Shown in pieces: positions 32,540-45,877 of a stretch of DNA of 64,000 nucleotides. Within the stretch, counting starts at the first letter, position 1; every line of letters starts with the position of its first letter. This DNA is from Epiperipatus broadwayi (lineage: Eukaryota; Onychophora; Udeonychophora; Euonychophora; Peripatidae). Under the pieces are notes generated by a model. That model saw only the letters and a program-made list of their open reading frames with translations. It was not told where the DNA came from and did no database searches. The stretch covers positions 434,001 through 498,000 of the forward strand of contig JAQFVV010000064.1 in assembly GCA_028023455.1 (NCBI GenBank), given 5' to 3'. A program made the translations under genes and the position numbers.

Positions 32540-34322
32540 CTCCTTCTTTTATCAGGTAATCTAATTGTTAGAATAATTTGATTCATATGGAATATTGTTC
32601 AGAAGTTCTGCTACTTGTTCTATACAATAATGATTGTTCTATTTTAAGCAGTAAATTTCTTTTTATTATTCTAATCATTTCACCTTCACTTAAATGATAG
32701 GTATTAAGTGTTTTTAATTTAGTTACCTTATGACAAAAGAATTTTGTCAAGGTTTCTCCAGGTGTCTGCTTATATTTATCTTGAAATCTTGTATAATAAA
32801 GCCTCTTGTTTATCCCTATTCCAAAAGTTTTTAATCAATGCTTGATATTCCATATAAGTAGATGGAGTTTGTGATAAAGACTCGCACCACATTAATGCAT
32901 CTCCTTGTAAGTGACTGTATGCAATGATCACTTTTTCTCCTTCTGATAAATTCCAGTTAACTGAGAAGTAAAGATTAAGGCTTCTAATATGTTCTTTGGG
33001 AGCTTCATTGTGAGATCCCTTGAACATTTTTAATCTAACAAATTGCTTAATTGTATTGCATGGTATAAAATGATGATATACTTTTTGTTTTTCTAAAACA
33101 TTCAACTGAGAGGTTGATGTTGGATTTTCATGATTAACCCTTCAAGTATTTAAATTTAACCCTTCTAAGTCAAAATTACTAGGATAATTTTCAGCTTCAG
33201 GCATTTTATGATACTGAAAATTTGATCTATCATAGAAGGTCAATTATTTGTTATAGATCTTTTTAAATAACTTACTGATGATTTTCTCCAAGATTCTGTT
33301 CTTGATTATAACCATGGGTATCTATATTATTTTCAACCTGATGCATATCTATAATTGTTGTTTTCTTACATATATGTGTTTCAATGATTGAAAATCTATT
33401 ATCAGTTGATTCTTTTATTTGATTAACTCTATTCCAAGTTTCAGTAGTATCTTCCCTTAATTTTTACAATATAGTTTATTCTTTATTTGTATTAATTTCT
33501 GTTGAAGTTATTTTATTCTCCAAAGTTTTAAGTTGATGATCAACAATCTCTAATACATTATTTTGAGACTCTATCTCACTATTTTGTTTATTTAGAGAGT
33601 TGATCTATTCTTGTATGTGTCCTTTGTCTTTCTTCTTGAATTTCATTCTGTATTTTATTTTGTTTTTCTCATACTTCTTTAAAAAAAATTTGATTTTTAT
33701 ATATTTCAACACATTTAACATTCAATTTATCTATAATTTCATTTTGGAATTCATTAAACTGCTGTTGAGATTTTGAATTATTTTTATCAATTTCATTTTT
33801 TAAGTCATTTAATGCTTGTTTAATTTCTGTTATCTCTTTGAACATTATTCACATTTAAATTTAGTTGTTCCATTTTAGGAGATAATTTATTCTCAATTTC
33901 TGTTATTTCATCCCTCAAATCTTTTTTTAATCTATTTACATTTGTATTTAAATCATGTCATTTCTTAAACTAGTGATATTACAATCTATTTTATTCATAA
34001 GCATTTATAACATTTACATTACAGCTGTGTTATTGTCTATAGCCTGTGTTTCATAAACATTAAGTGATTAATTACTTTCAATTCTAGATGGTTGATCTAG
34101 ATCTTCTTCAACTATATTTTGTGTTTGAAATACCACTTGATCTAAATTCTGCATTTGTTGAGGGTATTCAATTATGGTTATAGAACCCCCTGGTGCTTGT
34201 ACTAATGATGATTGTTCTATAATATTATTAATATCATCACTTAGTTCATTTTGCATATCATTTTGCATTTGATTAGAACATTCAGTAACTTTGTTTGAAA
34301 ATATTTTTCCACTTCTAAGCAT
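32540..34322 (-). pseudogene. Gag of an LTR retrotransposon, decayed
   Basis: On the minus strand an ATG at 34322 starts MLRSGKIFSNKVTECSNQ. Broken coiled-coil blocks (33450-33900) follow, then a retrotransposon Gag domain at 33105-32776 with MFKGSHNEAPKEHIRSLN, EGEKVIIAYSHLQGDALMWC and NFWNRDKQEALLYKI. Its end continues in other frames to about 32590 (TPGETLTKFF, LSEGEMIRIIKRNLL). The W after GDA and the PGE..T.FF block are typical of the retrotrans_gag family. At least four frame breaks are present and no zinc knuckle is seen. Just downstream, on the opposite strand, is the PBS-like site, so gag runs against the PBS direction. Confidence 0.7.
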
Positions 34323-34583
34323 TATAAATTTTAACTTAATTCAAATATTAATAAAGTGTATATATTTTTATAACTATAAAATATTATACTGTAAAGTTCT
34401 TTACCACTTCATGCTATTTATATATACTTATGATGTTCTATATAGTATATGTGTATTTTTAATGCCTATGTCTATATTAAAATTTTATCCCACTTAACTC
34501 TTATTTTAAACACATTTAATAATTATTTATTTAAATATTGATCTTTATAAATCATATTATATATATTATCATGTTTAATATTA

Positions 34584-34619
<36 letters not shown>

Positions 34620-35715
34620 ATATTACTCATATATATATATGTTTCAATTTTTTTTTTAAATCCATGGGTTAATTTTTTTTAGAAACGTATGTTTCTAACA
34701 TCTAATTTAGTTTTATCATATTTAACATTACCAATATTCATTTCAATCCTACAATTAGTACACCATATGAATCAAATATGTCAATATACTTGTTACCAAG
34801 AATCATCGATTAATATAGCTACCACTTTGTCACTATACATAACAAGATAGAATTTACTATAATAAGACATCATCTGCACATGTGGTGAACCTAAATATTC
34901 ATGCCCAAAATGTTGTGTGCCATATGTAATGGGATGTTGGTTTTCACCAGAAAGAGGGTGCGCATTTCATTACAATCATACTTTGGATCTTCAGGTAGAA
35001 TGCTGGAAATAAAATGATGAAATTCTAAGTCCATGATTACATCCATCTTTACTATGCTAGCTCAATAATCATTAGACAAATTTAGATATAATTTAGACTA
35101 GTTCATCCATCTCTCATCCCTCTTTTACTCACCATTATGCCACGATATTCAAACTCATGGAGAATTTGCAATTGGCTCACTTCAGGGATGATTTTAAACA
35201 AGTCATTTTCTAATATGCCTTTATATAAGCATTGACTAATAAATGATATTCTTATGATGTTTATAATATTAACATATATATAAAACAATTGTTATGTAAC
35301 TAATAATGATTAGTGTATTAATTTGTAAATATATAATACAATATAATAATGATTAAGCAGAGAGATCAAACTAATAACTCAATAACATTTGATAAACAAT
35401 AAAAAATATAATGTAAAAGGCAAATAAAATATTAATGAAAAATAAGGATGAATTTTTATCATTTTGAAAGATTAATAAACAATATCTCTATTCAATACCC
35501 TATGATAAAATTTCATACCTCAATAAACTTTTCAAGAGAAAAGAATATATTTCAAATTAACAGACATATTTAAAAGTTGTTTTAATAATAAAGGGTGTAT
35601 GGTATGTAAGTATAATTGTGGGTAATATATAGTCAAACTCTGTTTTTTTTGTAGCTCTTTACACTTTAGAAGTCTGCTTGTAGTAGTGAAACCATTGGTT
35701 ATGTTTTAGAGTTTA
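34323..35715. other. AT-rich non-coding stretch
   Basis: Contains (AT)n at 34588-34616 and a short duplication of TTTAATATTACTCATATAT on both sides of it. No coding signal. Confidence 0.6.
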
Positions 35716-35717
35716 TA

Positions 35718-35880
35718 TTTTTTGAATAGTCTGGTTGAGTTATGGATTTGGGGCAATTTTGATTATTTATTAACTAGTTTAGCTTTATGCTTTTAATGTA
35801 TAAACATTAAAAGCATAAACTAAACTAATCAATAAATAATCAAAATTGCCCCAAATTCACAACTCAATTTGACTATATAC
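35718..35880. repeat. Near-perfect palindrome, about 75-bp arms
   Basis: The arms share TTGAGTT.TG.ATTTGGGGCAATTTTGATTATTTATT and TTTATGCTTTTAATG in inverse orientation around a 2-4-nt centre at about 35803. It ends on the right in a TA-rich microsatellite. It is most likely a MITE-like foldback. Confidence 0.85.
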
Positions 35881-36039
35881 ATAATCAAAATTTTGATGTA
35901 TATATATATTATATATATTTTGATATATATATATTCTTTTAATAGTGTTTACTACAGTGACACCAAAGTTTATTGATGAGAATTTAGGTAATGTGACCTT
36001 AAAAAGTTTAAATATATTATTTCCAAATGATGTCCCAAT

Positions 36040-36815
36040 TCACACACTTGTATATATATTAATAATTTTTAACAGTTATTTTTCATTAACTATATTTAAG
36101 AATGTGGAAATATCTGATCTATTTTATTTAAAAAACTCACTGTTTGATAATATAGACAGTGACCAATGAAAACAATACACTGTAAACACTTTCTGCATCT
36201 AAAAGTCAAATTTCTTTTAAATGCAATATCTTAATATTTATAGACATAGAATGCTACTGCAAAAATATAAATGCTTAAGGTAAGCAAAATCTCATAACAT
36301 TTCCTATTATTTTTATTATAATAGATTTTTTCAGCAAGAACTGATTGTTATAAATTAATAATTTTTATTAAATGGTATTGTTGAAATATTTTTTTAATTG
36401 TGGAAATCACAGTCAGGCAATATAAACATTGATTAATGAGAAAGGAGAATCCTTTTAATGCAATAACTTGATATTTTCATTTATTTAAATAAACAATTTA
36501 CTTATTCATTAGTCACCATCTTTGCCATCTGACTGTAATTTTTTTAAAATAAAATAGAACAGATATTTCCATATTTTCAAAAATATTTCAACAATAACAT
36601 TTGTTAAAAGTTTTTAATTTATAATATTCAACTCTTAATGGAAAAGTTTATTATAATAAGGAAATTAGAGAAAGTTGTGAGATTTTATTTTCTTAACATT
36701 TATTTGTTTACTGTAGCAATTTATCTAAAAAAATATCAAGAGATTGCTTTTAAAAGAGGTTTCCCTTAGAGATGTACAAAGTGTTCACAATTTACTCCTT
36801 TTATTGATCATGGTT
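36040..36815. repeat. Three-copy foldback cluster
   Basis: A diverged unit with GGAAATATCTGATCTATTTTATTT, then CAGTGACCAATGA / CTGACTGTAATT and a CTTTTAAATGCAATATCTT block, occurs twice in plus orientation (about 36040-36285 and 36290-36480). It occurs once in minus orientation (about 36490-36810). The last two form a clear inverted repeat with arms of 250 bp or more. The family is unknown. Confidence 0.65.
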
Positions 36816-38795
36816 TATATCATTTGGTTATGATTTTTCTAAAGTAAATTAGAATAAATTTTTTCATGTTCTTAATTTATATATATTGTAACAAAATGGG
36901 ACATTTCTCTCTATTGCCTATATGTATTCTCATACATATATATACATAATTACAATGCAATCATTTATTTAGTTAATATCATATACTTTCAAATTTATGT
37001 ATAAATTCAAATAAACCATCCTTTTATATTAATGATATTTTATTTAACTGCTAAAATGACCTTCTGGATTTCTATAATATAGAAAATTATTTTTTTTTAA
37101 AACAGCTTATCAGATTTGCTCGCATTTCTCACCCAGAATATTTATGGACATCACTTTATGAAACCAAGCGCCAATCTTATTTTCATAAGAATTATGCTGG
37201 AAAAGAGTTAATACAATAAGGGATAATTATTAAGCCCTGCCACTAGCTAGATACTTAGAGTGGGTCATTATTGAATCATGGAAACATCAATAGACATATT
37301 GAACTAACCATTTCTGTTAATTCAAATGTATCCCCTCTCTTCTCTACCATCTGCAGACAACCCAAAATAAATATGCAATACAGATATGAATAAGCTTTTT
37401 ATTAATTTTAATATTAAACATAATTGATCAATTATAAATATTAATATTATTTGGCCTCAAATATTTTTATATATAAAACCCAAGCATACATTTTTATATA
37501 TAAAACCCAAGCATACACAAACACATTGTGTAGATTAACAAATGAATAAAGTAAATTACAAGAGAAAAGCAATCATGTCAATAAAATATTATTTAAAAAT
37601 TACAAATAGAGTTTATCAGTTGATCATTTTCTAAATGTCTCATTTACTGTCCTATGGAGAATGCTGTAATATTGGAAGTAAAAGAAATATATGCAATACA
37701 AGTTTATATTATCTGTGTTTTTCCCTGGGGATAATGATGAAAATATAAAAGCAATGGTAATAAATTTGGCTTGGCTGGTGCATAAAAATAGTTGACTTCC
37801 TATGCATTTCAATCCAATTAATTTCTTGACTGGCTATTGATTCTCTTCAAAATAGGTTACAGTTAAAATATTTCAGGAGCAGCTTTCTTCCAGTATTGAC
37901 ACTTTATTTCACCTCAAAGCAGCACTTGTCTCTTTGGGGATGGGGTTTAAAGGCTCAGAATGCTTTAGCCTTTACACCCACATGTTCATAGCTGGCAAAT
38001 ACATTGGTTGCTTTCAATACATTTTCAAAACATAGCAATTTAATAACATGTGGAGAATTACTTTATTCAAAGCAGTATCAAATAAATTGTCATTTCCTAA
38101 AATATATATATATTATTCTCATTTTATAATGAAAATTTCTTTTTTTGTAGTCACATTTTTTTTCAAAAACTTCTTTTCTTATCAATTACCATGTAGTTTT
38201 GAAGTCTGGTTTCTCTTGAAACAAAGCAAAAAGCTCTGAGCGTCTTTTTTTTCCAAGGTCAGGAAATTCCTTTGAACACCTATAATTTGCTTTCAATTTT
38301 TATTTTTTGTTTTTCTTTTTACTTTCTTTAGATAATAATCTATACAGTTTTAATTTTGTTTTCATTTAAGATCTTTCTATAGTATAATAAACAGAGCTGT
38401 ATTAGCTTCAATTTTTGAAATAAAATTTATATTTATTGAATTGTATTCATTCATTTATCCATACAGCAAATATATACAACTATGTTTTAATAAAATACAT
38501 TAGCATAAACACCTCCCTTTCATACTTCATATTTATTTTACCCCTTTCTCTATCAATTTAGAAAAATAAAAAACCAAATATATGCAAATAAATAATATAA
38601 GAACTATATACATGTGCGTGTACAAATTTTCCTTTTGTAAAACAGGGTTTGGAGCCACCCTGTCACAATATCTTTCTATTCGAAAGCCTTCAAATACAGT
38701 CTGTGTATTTGATTAGCTCAAGAAAAAAAGCTTTATATATATATGTTTATTTATGCCTCCTTTCTTCCTCCCCCCTTTTTCTTTATGGTGTGTCT
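36816..38795. other. AT-rich non-coding stretch
   Basis: A 20-bp tandem TTTTTATATATAAAACCCAAGCATACA occurs twice at 37466-37515. Nothing else that I can support. Confidence 0.6.
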
Positions 38796-38799
38796 AATG

Positions 38800-40655
38800 T
38801 GGGCTTCAGTGACTGGGCATTATAAGAGCCCTTGACTTCTTGCCCCATATTAACACAAAACGCACTATTCCCCTAATGGCAGACAATGAAAAAAAAGGAC
38901 CCTCTTAAAAGTTACAAAATTTTTGGCATATAAACTTGCCCAGGTGGCTTACACAAGACGTCTCCCACTTTGAATTGATATGTTCTTCCTTCTGGTTACT
39001 ATTCCTTTGTGATCACCCTATGCAGAGTCTGAGATGCCCTAGCTTGATCAGCTTTCTGGTTGATGGGAGGCTTTTCCATAACTGGTAGAAATGTTTTGAT
39101 CAATCAAGGGATATGCTGTCTGAAATGCAAGCACAGAGGGGAAAATCTGGTCATTTATGACCCAATTTATAAAGTCTACAATCTGCATGGTATACCCAAA
39201 CTAGACTCCATGATCTGTGCTGTGATATGTGCAAAATTAGTGTCCCAGTTCCCTCATCTCCCTTTCACATGGGTTTCATTGAGGGGTCCTAATTGACATG
39301 AAATTATGTTAAATTCCAAGAGGCTGGATAAACCTAGACCACTCTTTTGACATGAACATAGTATCATGGTCAGGGAGAATGATTTTAGACTTTCCAACCT
39401 CTGGGAAATAGTAATTTTCCAACATCTTTATGGGTTTCCTTGCATTCGCCTAGATAATAGGATACATAGAAACCTACTTTGAATATAAGTCATATGTGAT
39501 GATGAGATATGTTTTATTAAAAGCCAATAATGGGCCATAAAAATCCATTGTCACTATCATTCTATGCTTTGAGGGCATAATCATGACCATGGAGACTGCA
39601 TAGTTCCTATTTTCTGTTTTTTACACATTAGGCATCCATCCAGCATACCCATAACTGTTGTGTGCATCCCAGCCAGTGGAACCATTTCCTGAGTAAATGT
39701 TCAGTTTTACTGGGACCACAATGACCATATAATTGATGGACATAGGTGACAACATCATTTTCATATGTTGGGATATGATGGGCTTCCACTTTTCTTGATC
39801 ATCTTATACATTTGTATTGTAATATATGCTGGAATACTCTTTATCTTGCTCCCTGATTATCTTAGCTCATGGCCTTTAAGTTCTTTCATGACTTTTAACC
39901 ATTTATCTTCATGCTGATGATCACCTAGGTGAGCCAATTCTTCTTCCACCCTTTTTTTAACTCCCAAGTTTACACTTGCAATATACAAATTTTCTATCTC
40001 TAAATGACCAGGCTGAGAGCCAGTGGGATTTGGCTCAAAATATCTATGATGATGTTTTCTTACTACAGTACTGAACTGTACAGATGTAGTTCTGGAGCAA
40101 CAGACTCCATCAAATAACTGGTTGTTCATCAAGTAGCTATGGCTGATGAATTTCAAACTTTTCTGATCAGTCATGACAACCACTTTGACACTGGGAAAAA
40201 AGGCCTTAACTTTTGAAACACCCACACAATTACTAATGCCTTATTTCTGTGGCTGAGTAATTAGTTCAGGTCCTTTTAACAACAGACATAAAATACAACA
40301 TCCCCCATCTATTCCCCATCTTGCAGCTGTGATAGTGTTCTGAACAAGGGTTTGGTAAAATTGGGAAATGATAGCATTACCTGTTTCACAAACCACTCTT
40401 TTATTTCCTCAAAGCTTTTATCTTGATCTTTGTCCCATTTCCACAGTACATTCTTCTTTAATAGCCTGACTAGTAGTTTCATTTTTTACATCAGCTGTTT
40501 ATGAAATTGGTTATAAAAATTGCAAAGATCCAGGAATAATCAATCCTGCTTCCTAGATCTAGGCATAGAAAAATCCCTAATTGCTAGGATTTTGTTTGGA
40601 TGATGCCTTATCCCTTGAGAACCAACCACATGCCCCAAAACATCACTTCATCTTT
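38800..40655 (-). pseudogene. Ty3/gypsy-like pol relic (RT end, RNase H, integrase)
   Basis: Read on the minus strand, frames broken by many indels give a collinear gypsy-type pol. It runs from a FLGH-like motif next to the microsatellite, then NKILAIRDF, an LLVRLLKKN..WKWDKDQDKSFEEIK block (RT connection), and RNase H with VVVMTDQKSLKFIS at about 40150. The integrase zinc-binding region follows with GHCGPSKTEHLLRKWFHWLG (about 39680), then the integrase core start VTMDFYGPLLAFN..LIITYDLYSK (about 39540) with the first catalytic Asp, and a C-terminal YQFKVGDVLCKPPG block (about 38950). The largest intact frame is 39857-40225. The upstream RT palm is lost at the microsatellite. Confidence 0.8.
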
Positions 40656-40659
40656 AATC

Positions 40660-40970
<311 letters not shown>

Positions 40971-41477
40971 CATAAATTAAACACCCTTAAATAATAAATA
41001 CAAACCTTAAAAATTGACATAAATTTGAAAATAAATTACATTTGGAGATTTTCTAATTGGTGAATTTATTATCTTGATTCAAAATGTTCTTATATATAGA
41101 CAGAGAAAAAGAGCCAAGCCGGTACAAGATTGATAAACATTTCATGCACTAATCATGTCAATGCAATGCTCTTATTTGTATTTGAAATTTAAAATGAAAC
41201 ACTTCTTATTGTTTTCATTTCATATAACAATATCCAATTTCACAAATGATATTAGTCAGGGGAAATGTCCAACGGTACTCCAATTAATATCATTTATTTA
41301 TTTATTTTTTAAAGGAGGGGAAAGGAAATGTAAATTGATTCATTTTATGTTGACAAAGCAAGTCTGACAATAGAGGGTGGCACATTTATAAAACTGCTAC
41401 TAAAACGTTTATCAATCAATCTAAGGATTACATAATTTTTAGTGCTTTATTAATTTGTACTTTTTTATATATTTCAG
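40971..41477. other. AT-rich non-coding stretch
   Basis: Nothing supported. The final 40 bases form a good polypyrimidine tract for the candidate exon at 41478. Confidence 0.5.
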
Positions 41478-41510
41478 CATTTCCACCCAGTAGTTACAAG
41501 AAAGTTTTAA
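41478..41510 (+). CDS. Candidate 33-nt micro-exon
   Basis: ACTTTTTTATATATTTCAG precedes exactly 33 nt and GTAAGCG follows. In phase 1 the interval is open and encodes FPPSSYKKVL. It has the same length and phase as the candidate at 19024, 22 kb upstream on the same strand, and both splice ends fit consensus better than at that site. I know no protein family for it. Confidence 0.35.
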   Translation, partial: HFHPVVTRKF

Positions 41511-43580
41511 GTAAGCGTTTTGATTATAGATTATATTCAAGAGTTTGTTCTACTATTTTGTGTCTGTTTATCGTATTCATTGTTTTAAGAATTTGTATAG
41601 ATAGATTGTTTTGTTTTTAATTCTGCAATATAAATTTTGTCATTACTTTTATACTTATTTTAAAGTATAATGTTTAGTGTGATTTTTTCCCACTAAAGCA
41701 TTTGTTTTTATTTATAATGCTACCAGTTATAGCTATTTAATACCTTAATTGCATAATTGCTTACAGTATATAATTGTTCAAGTATTTTATAATACTGAAG
41801 TAAAAGAAATATTTTGTCTTCATGTCAGTTACCATGGCAATGAGAAATAAAAATATTGCTTAAATCAAATTGCATTTTATTCAATCTAAATTTCTGTCTT
41901 TAATGGCCATCAGCTTCCAGATTTTGGGTGATGATCTTTGCACAGAAGTTTATATCATAGCCAAGGTGAAATAAATAACAGCTCCAACTGGAGTATACAT
42001 ATCAAGATGAAATTGTTTTGAAATATTGTTTAATATGAAAAGCCAATAATTATAGTTTCATGCAAATCATGTAGTGTTAAATATTCCATGATTAAATTTG
42101 CATGCATCTCAAGAAAATATAATTATAAAAATTAGTTTTAAATATATTTTATGGTTAAATGGAATTTTAAGAGTTTGTAAGAAATACATTTTGACTCTTG
42201 TAATCAAAATAATGTAAATGATCTTTCATGAATGGAATGTAAGATAATAAAAAACAATATTGTATTACAGTTATAAACCAGTTTCTTTATAAATTAATAA
42301 GAAAAAATTCTTAACTTTAATCTTTTTGCCTACTACTATTTTTAACAAATATCTTGAAAAGTTGAGAAAAGAGAAGCAGTTAGCAAATTTTATGCTGACT
42401 AACTTTGGAGCTGCCAGAGAAGCATGTTACTGGTACTTTTCATGATGACTCTTAGCCCAATGTATGTGCAATTCCAAGTTACTATAACTAAAATTCAGAA
42501 TATATAGAAGTTTAATGTAAATTTGATGCTATAAAAATTAAATGTTCTGTTAAATTTAAGTAAGGTATTTTGCAAAACATTTTATATGTGTTGTTGAACT
42601 ATTGAGGTGTTTCTATCAATTTAGCTATTTACAAGATAATTCTGTGTATATATAAATTACTGATAAAAGAACACTGCAATGATAGAAAAAGTAATTAAGT
42701 ATACATATTACTTATACATGAAAACTTGTACTTATGTATAAAAACAGATCAGAAAAAACTACTATTAAAAGACAAAACAGTAGAATTATATATTACACAT
42801 ATTTACAATGCATATTGTATGATAATATTAATTCCATTACTAATGAAAAAAATAAATATTTCTTTATAGCATAAAAACATTTTTTAAATTATTTTACTTA
42901 TAACAAAACAGAAAATAATGCTAAAGCTAAAATGTTGAACAGACAGAAATGGAATAAACTCAAATACATCAAGATAGAAAACAAAAATAACTGATATATT
43001 TATAAAATCTAAAAAAAAAAACTGAAAGGTTATTTGCATAATTTTTTTATGCATACAGTCTTGGTTAGCCATTAATGTCTACATGGTGTGTAATACCATT
43101 AGAGATATTCATATGCTTTGATTTTATTCGAATTTTATAAAATTAACAGTTTGTTCATTACACTATATTTTTATGGATATATATTGGAAAAGGCAATTTA
43201 AGTTCACTGACATAGTGTAAGTTTTATATCATTTTTTGAGGTTTAGCGATTTTTCATGCTTCTGTAGTCTACATTTTTGGTGATATATTTACTTTTCACT
43301 ATTTTTAATACAAGTATCATAATATATTTGTAAATAATACTTACAATAATTAAAATCAAATTTATTTATTACAATAATTGATTGTTTTTTATTAAAAAGA
43401 GCAACCAACTAATCCTATGTAGAAGCTGCATTAGTCGAAGTCTAAATTCTCCATTTTTTGCAATCTAAAGTTATATTATTTTTACTTTTTTATACAAATA
43501 TTATAATACTTATTGTAAATAATGCTTATAATATATGTATAAATTATTTACATTTGTTTAATTGATTTGTTTTGCCACCT

Positions 43581-43616
<36 letters not shown>

Positions 43617-45645
43617 CATTTCATAATATTTTCTTTAATATGTTGATAATGACCATTATACAGCCACTATTTGCAATATGAAGCTAGATATTGCAGAATA
43701 TAAATTGCTCCCAATGAAATGAATATGGAATACATATGCAGACTATATAATATTACATTTCAAGAAGTTAACATTCTACTTTAACCAATGAGAAAATAAC
43801 AGTTTATTGCAAAATATTATAAATGTCAGACAAAATGTGTCTTTTCTTTAAATAAGCCATTTCTACAATTCTTTTATTTTATATTCATAATGTAAAACAA
43901 TAATTGTTTATAAAGTGTCCAAGGTTTATTTTGATTAATTTTAAAACTTTAATCTTTCAATTAAACCTTATATACAACTTATTTTTTTATGATTGAATGC
44001 ATTTGCTGCAGAGTAAATCTCTGGCCATTAATACATCTTAAATATAATCTTACATATGTTTTACCCTCACTAGTTTTATACAATTATTTATAATAGATAT
44101 CTCATAGTATAATCACACACATATATTTAATAGGGGAGTATTATAAATAATATCCCTTTTTACAATGTTAATTCTAGGAAGTAGACAGTTTAGGTTCAAA
44201 TTCTAGTATAACAATAATAAATTAATAATGTGAGTGATTCCTTGGATGTAAACATGATTTGCTAGAAAGGAAATCATAAATAAATTAACAAAATATACAA
44301 TAAAAATTTAGCAATGTTCTAATCATGCATATATATAATAAGTTTTAACATGCATAAAATTTAACTCATATTAAACAAAAAAAGGATTAAATTATGTACA
44401 AATGGACTCCTCAATTTAATTTCAAAATAAACCTTCAAAATAAAATCCTAATAAATATATTATATTCATTTTGTAACACTTAGACATTTTAAATATTTTT
44501 CAAGCTTGTACATTTGTGATTAAAATGAATATTACACTTTTGATTTCACAGTAAAAAATGTTTATTAAAAATTTGTTACCAAATCATACAATTTATATAG
44601 TAAGGATAAGATGGAGCAAATTTTTATAAAAATCTTTTTTATAACTTCTGTTGGTTTAGCATAGAACTAACTTTTTTAACTTTTACTTTCTGCTTCAATC
44701 AATGAATAATATAAAATATGAATTGTTAAAATTAAATATATTCTAAACCAAAATTAAAAATAGTTAATACACTAGAATAAAAGTCTAAATAGTTTTTTTT
44801 TAAATTATGAAGCAAAAGTTATTTTCAGTCTCATATTTTTCCCACAATGGCATCTATTAATTGATTCTATATAAGTTGTTGTAATTATCTTTAACAATTT
44901 CCTGTCATTGAAATTTAATGTTTAAGCTCTGTTTTTTTTTTTCATTTCAATAAAAGATTCCTTTGAATGTACAGATTGATTATATCTGTCAGGGAACCAG
45001 CATAGATTTCAGAAGTCACTAGTTTTCCTCTTTTCTTCTCAGTCCTCATAAATGAAAATCCAATGCAGCTTCAATAAAATGAGAATCCAAATTGTATGAT
45101 TTTAAATAAATTGACCATATATAAGTTTTGATATCAGATTTTTAACACTCTTTGATCTCATTTTTTACATCTTTGATCTTTTTTTTAACACTTTTACTAA
45201 TATCTTATTTTTGACCTCAATTCATTTTTATTACAAGAGTTTTAAAAACACTTTTATTATTTAATTAATTTGACTTGTAAAACACTGTAATTATTAAATT
45301 GCTTCAATTTTATCCTTGCTGTCTAATATAATTTGTTAATTGCTTCAATTTTATCATTATTATCTAATCTCACATTAAAACAGGCTTACACATTTTTAAA
45401 CTTATTTTTAATTTAGTTATTTAAAATCTTTTTCTTAATTGGGTTTTTTTGCAATACATTTCATATATTCTTTTAATCTTTGATAATAGTGACCATTGTA
45501 ACATACTTTATGTAATTTACAAGTTTCTCTTAAATATAAGTTTTTTTAACAAACTTACTACATTATTTAATATTATTTTAGTATGACATTTAATATTTTT
45601 TTCTAACATTTGATTATTACCTAAGTTGTTCTATTTTATATAATA
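41511..45645. other. Long AT-rich non-coding stretch
   Basis: No coding, RNA or mobile element that I can support. (AT)n at 43587-43613. If the candidate exons are real, this is intron. Confidence 0.6.
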
Positions 45646-45649
45646 ATAT

Positions 45650-45877
45650 TTAAAAACTTTGAAAGGTATATTTATTAGCATTCTTCACAACTCTGAAAAT
45701 GTGCTCACAATCATATGGAAAAACACATGACCTAATTTTTTTAATGTTTGTTGTATTTTGTATAATATTATTTAAAAACTTTTGAAGAATATATTTATTA
45801 GCATCCTTTACAATTCTAAACACATACTCACAATCATGTGGAAAACTGCATTGCCAACACTGAAATGAATAATACAC
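45650..45877 (-). CDS. Hypothetical two-repeat peptide, 75 codons
   Basis: The minus strand encodes two about 40-residue repeats: CSFPHDCEYVFRIVKDANKY and CVFPYDCEHIFRVVKNANKY, each followed by (I/T)(L/F)Q.F. DNA identity is also high (a 120-bp tandem duplication). Differences between the copies are largely conservative (H/Y, Y/H, I/V, D/N), which hints at past selection on protein. The frame is not a recognised domain; Cys spacing alone is not enough for a zinc finger. No start context or splice sites are convincing, so it may be part of a larger broken gene or element. Confidence 0.3.
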   Translation of the reverse strand: MYYSFQCWQCSFPHDCEYVFRIVKDANKYILQKFLNNIIQNTTNIKKIRSCVFPYDCEHIFRVVKNANKYTFQSF

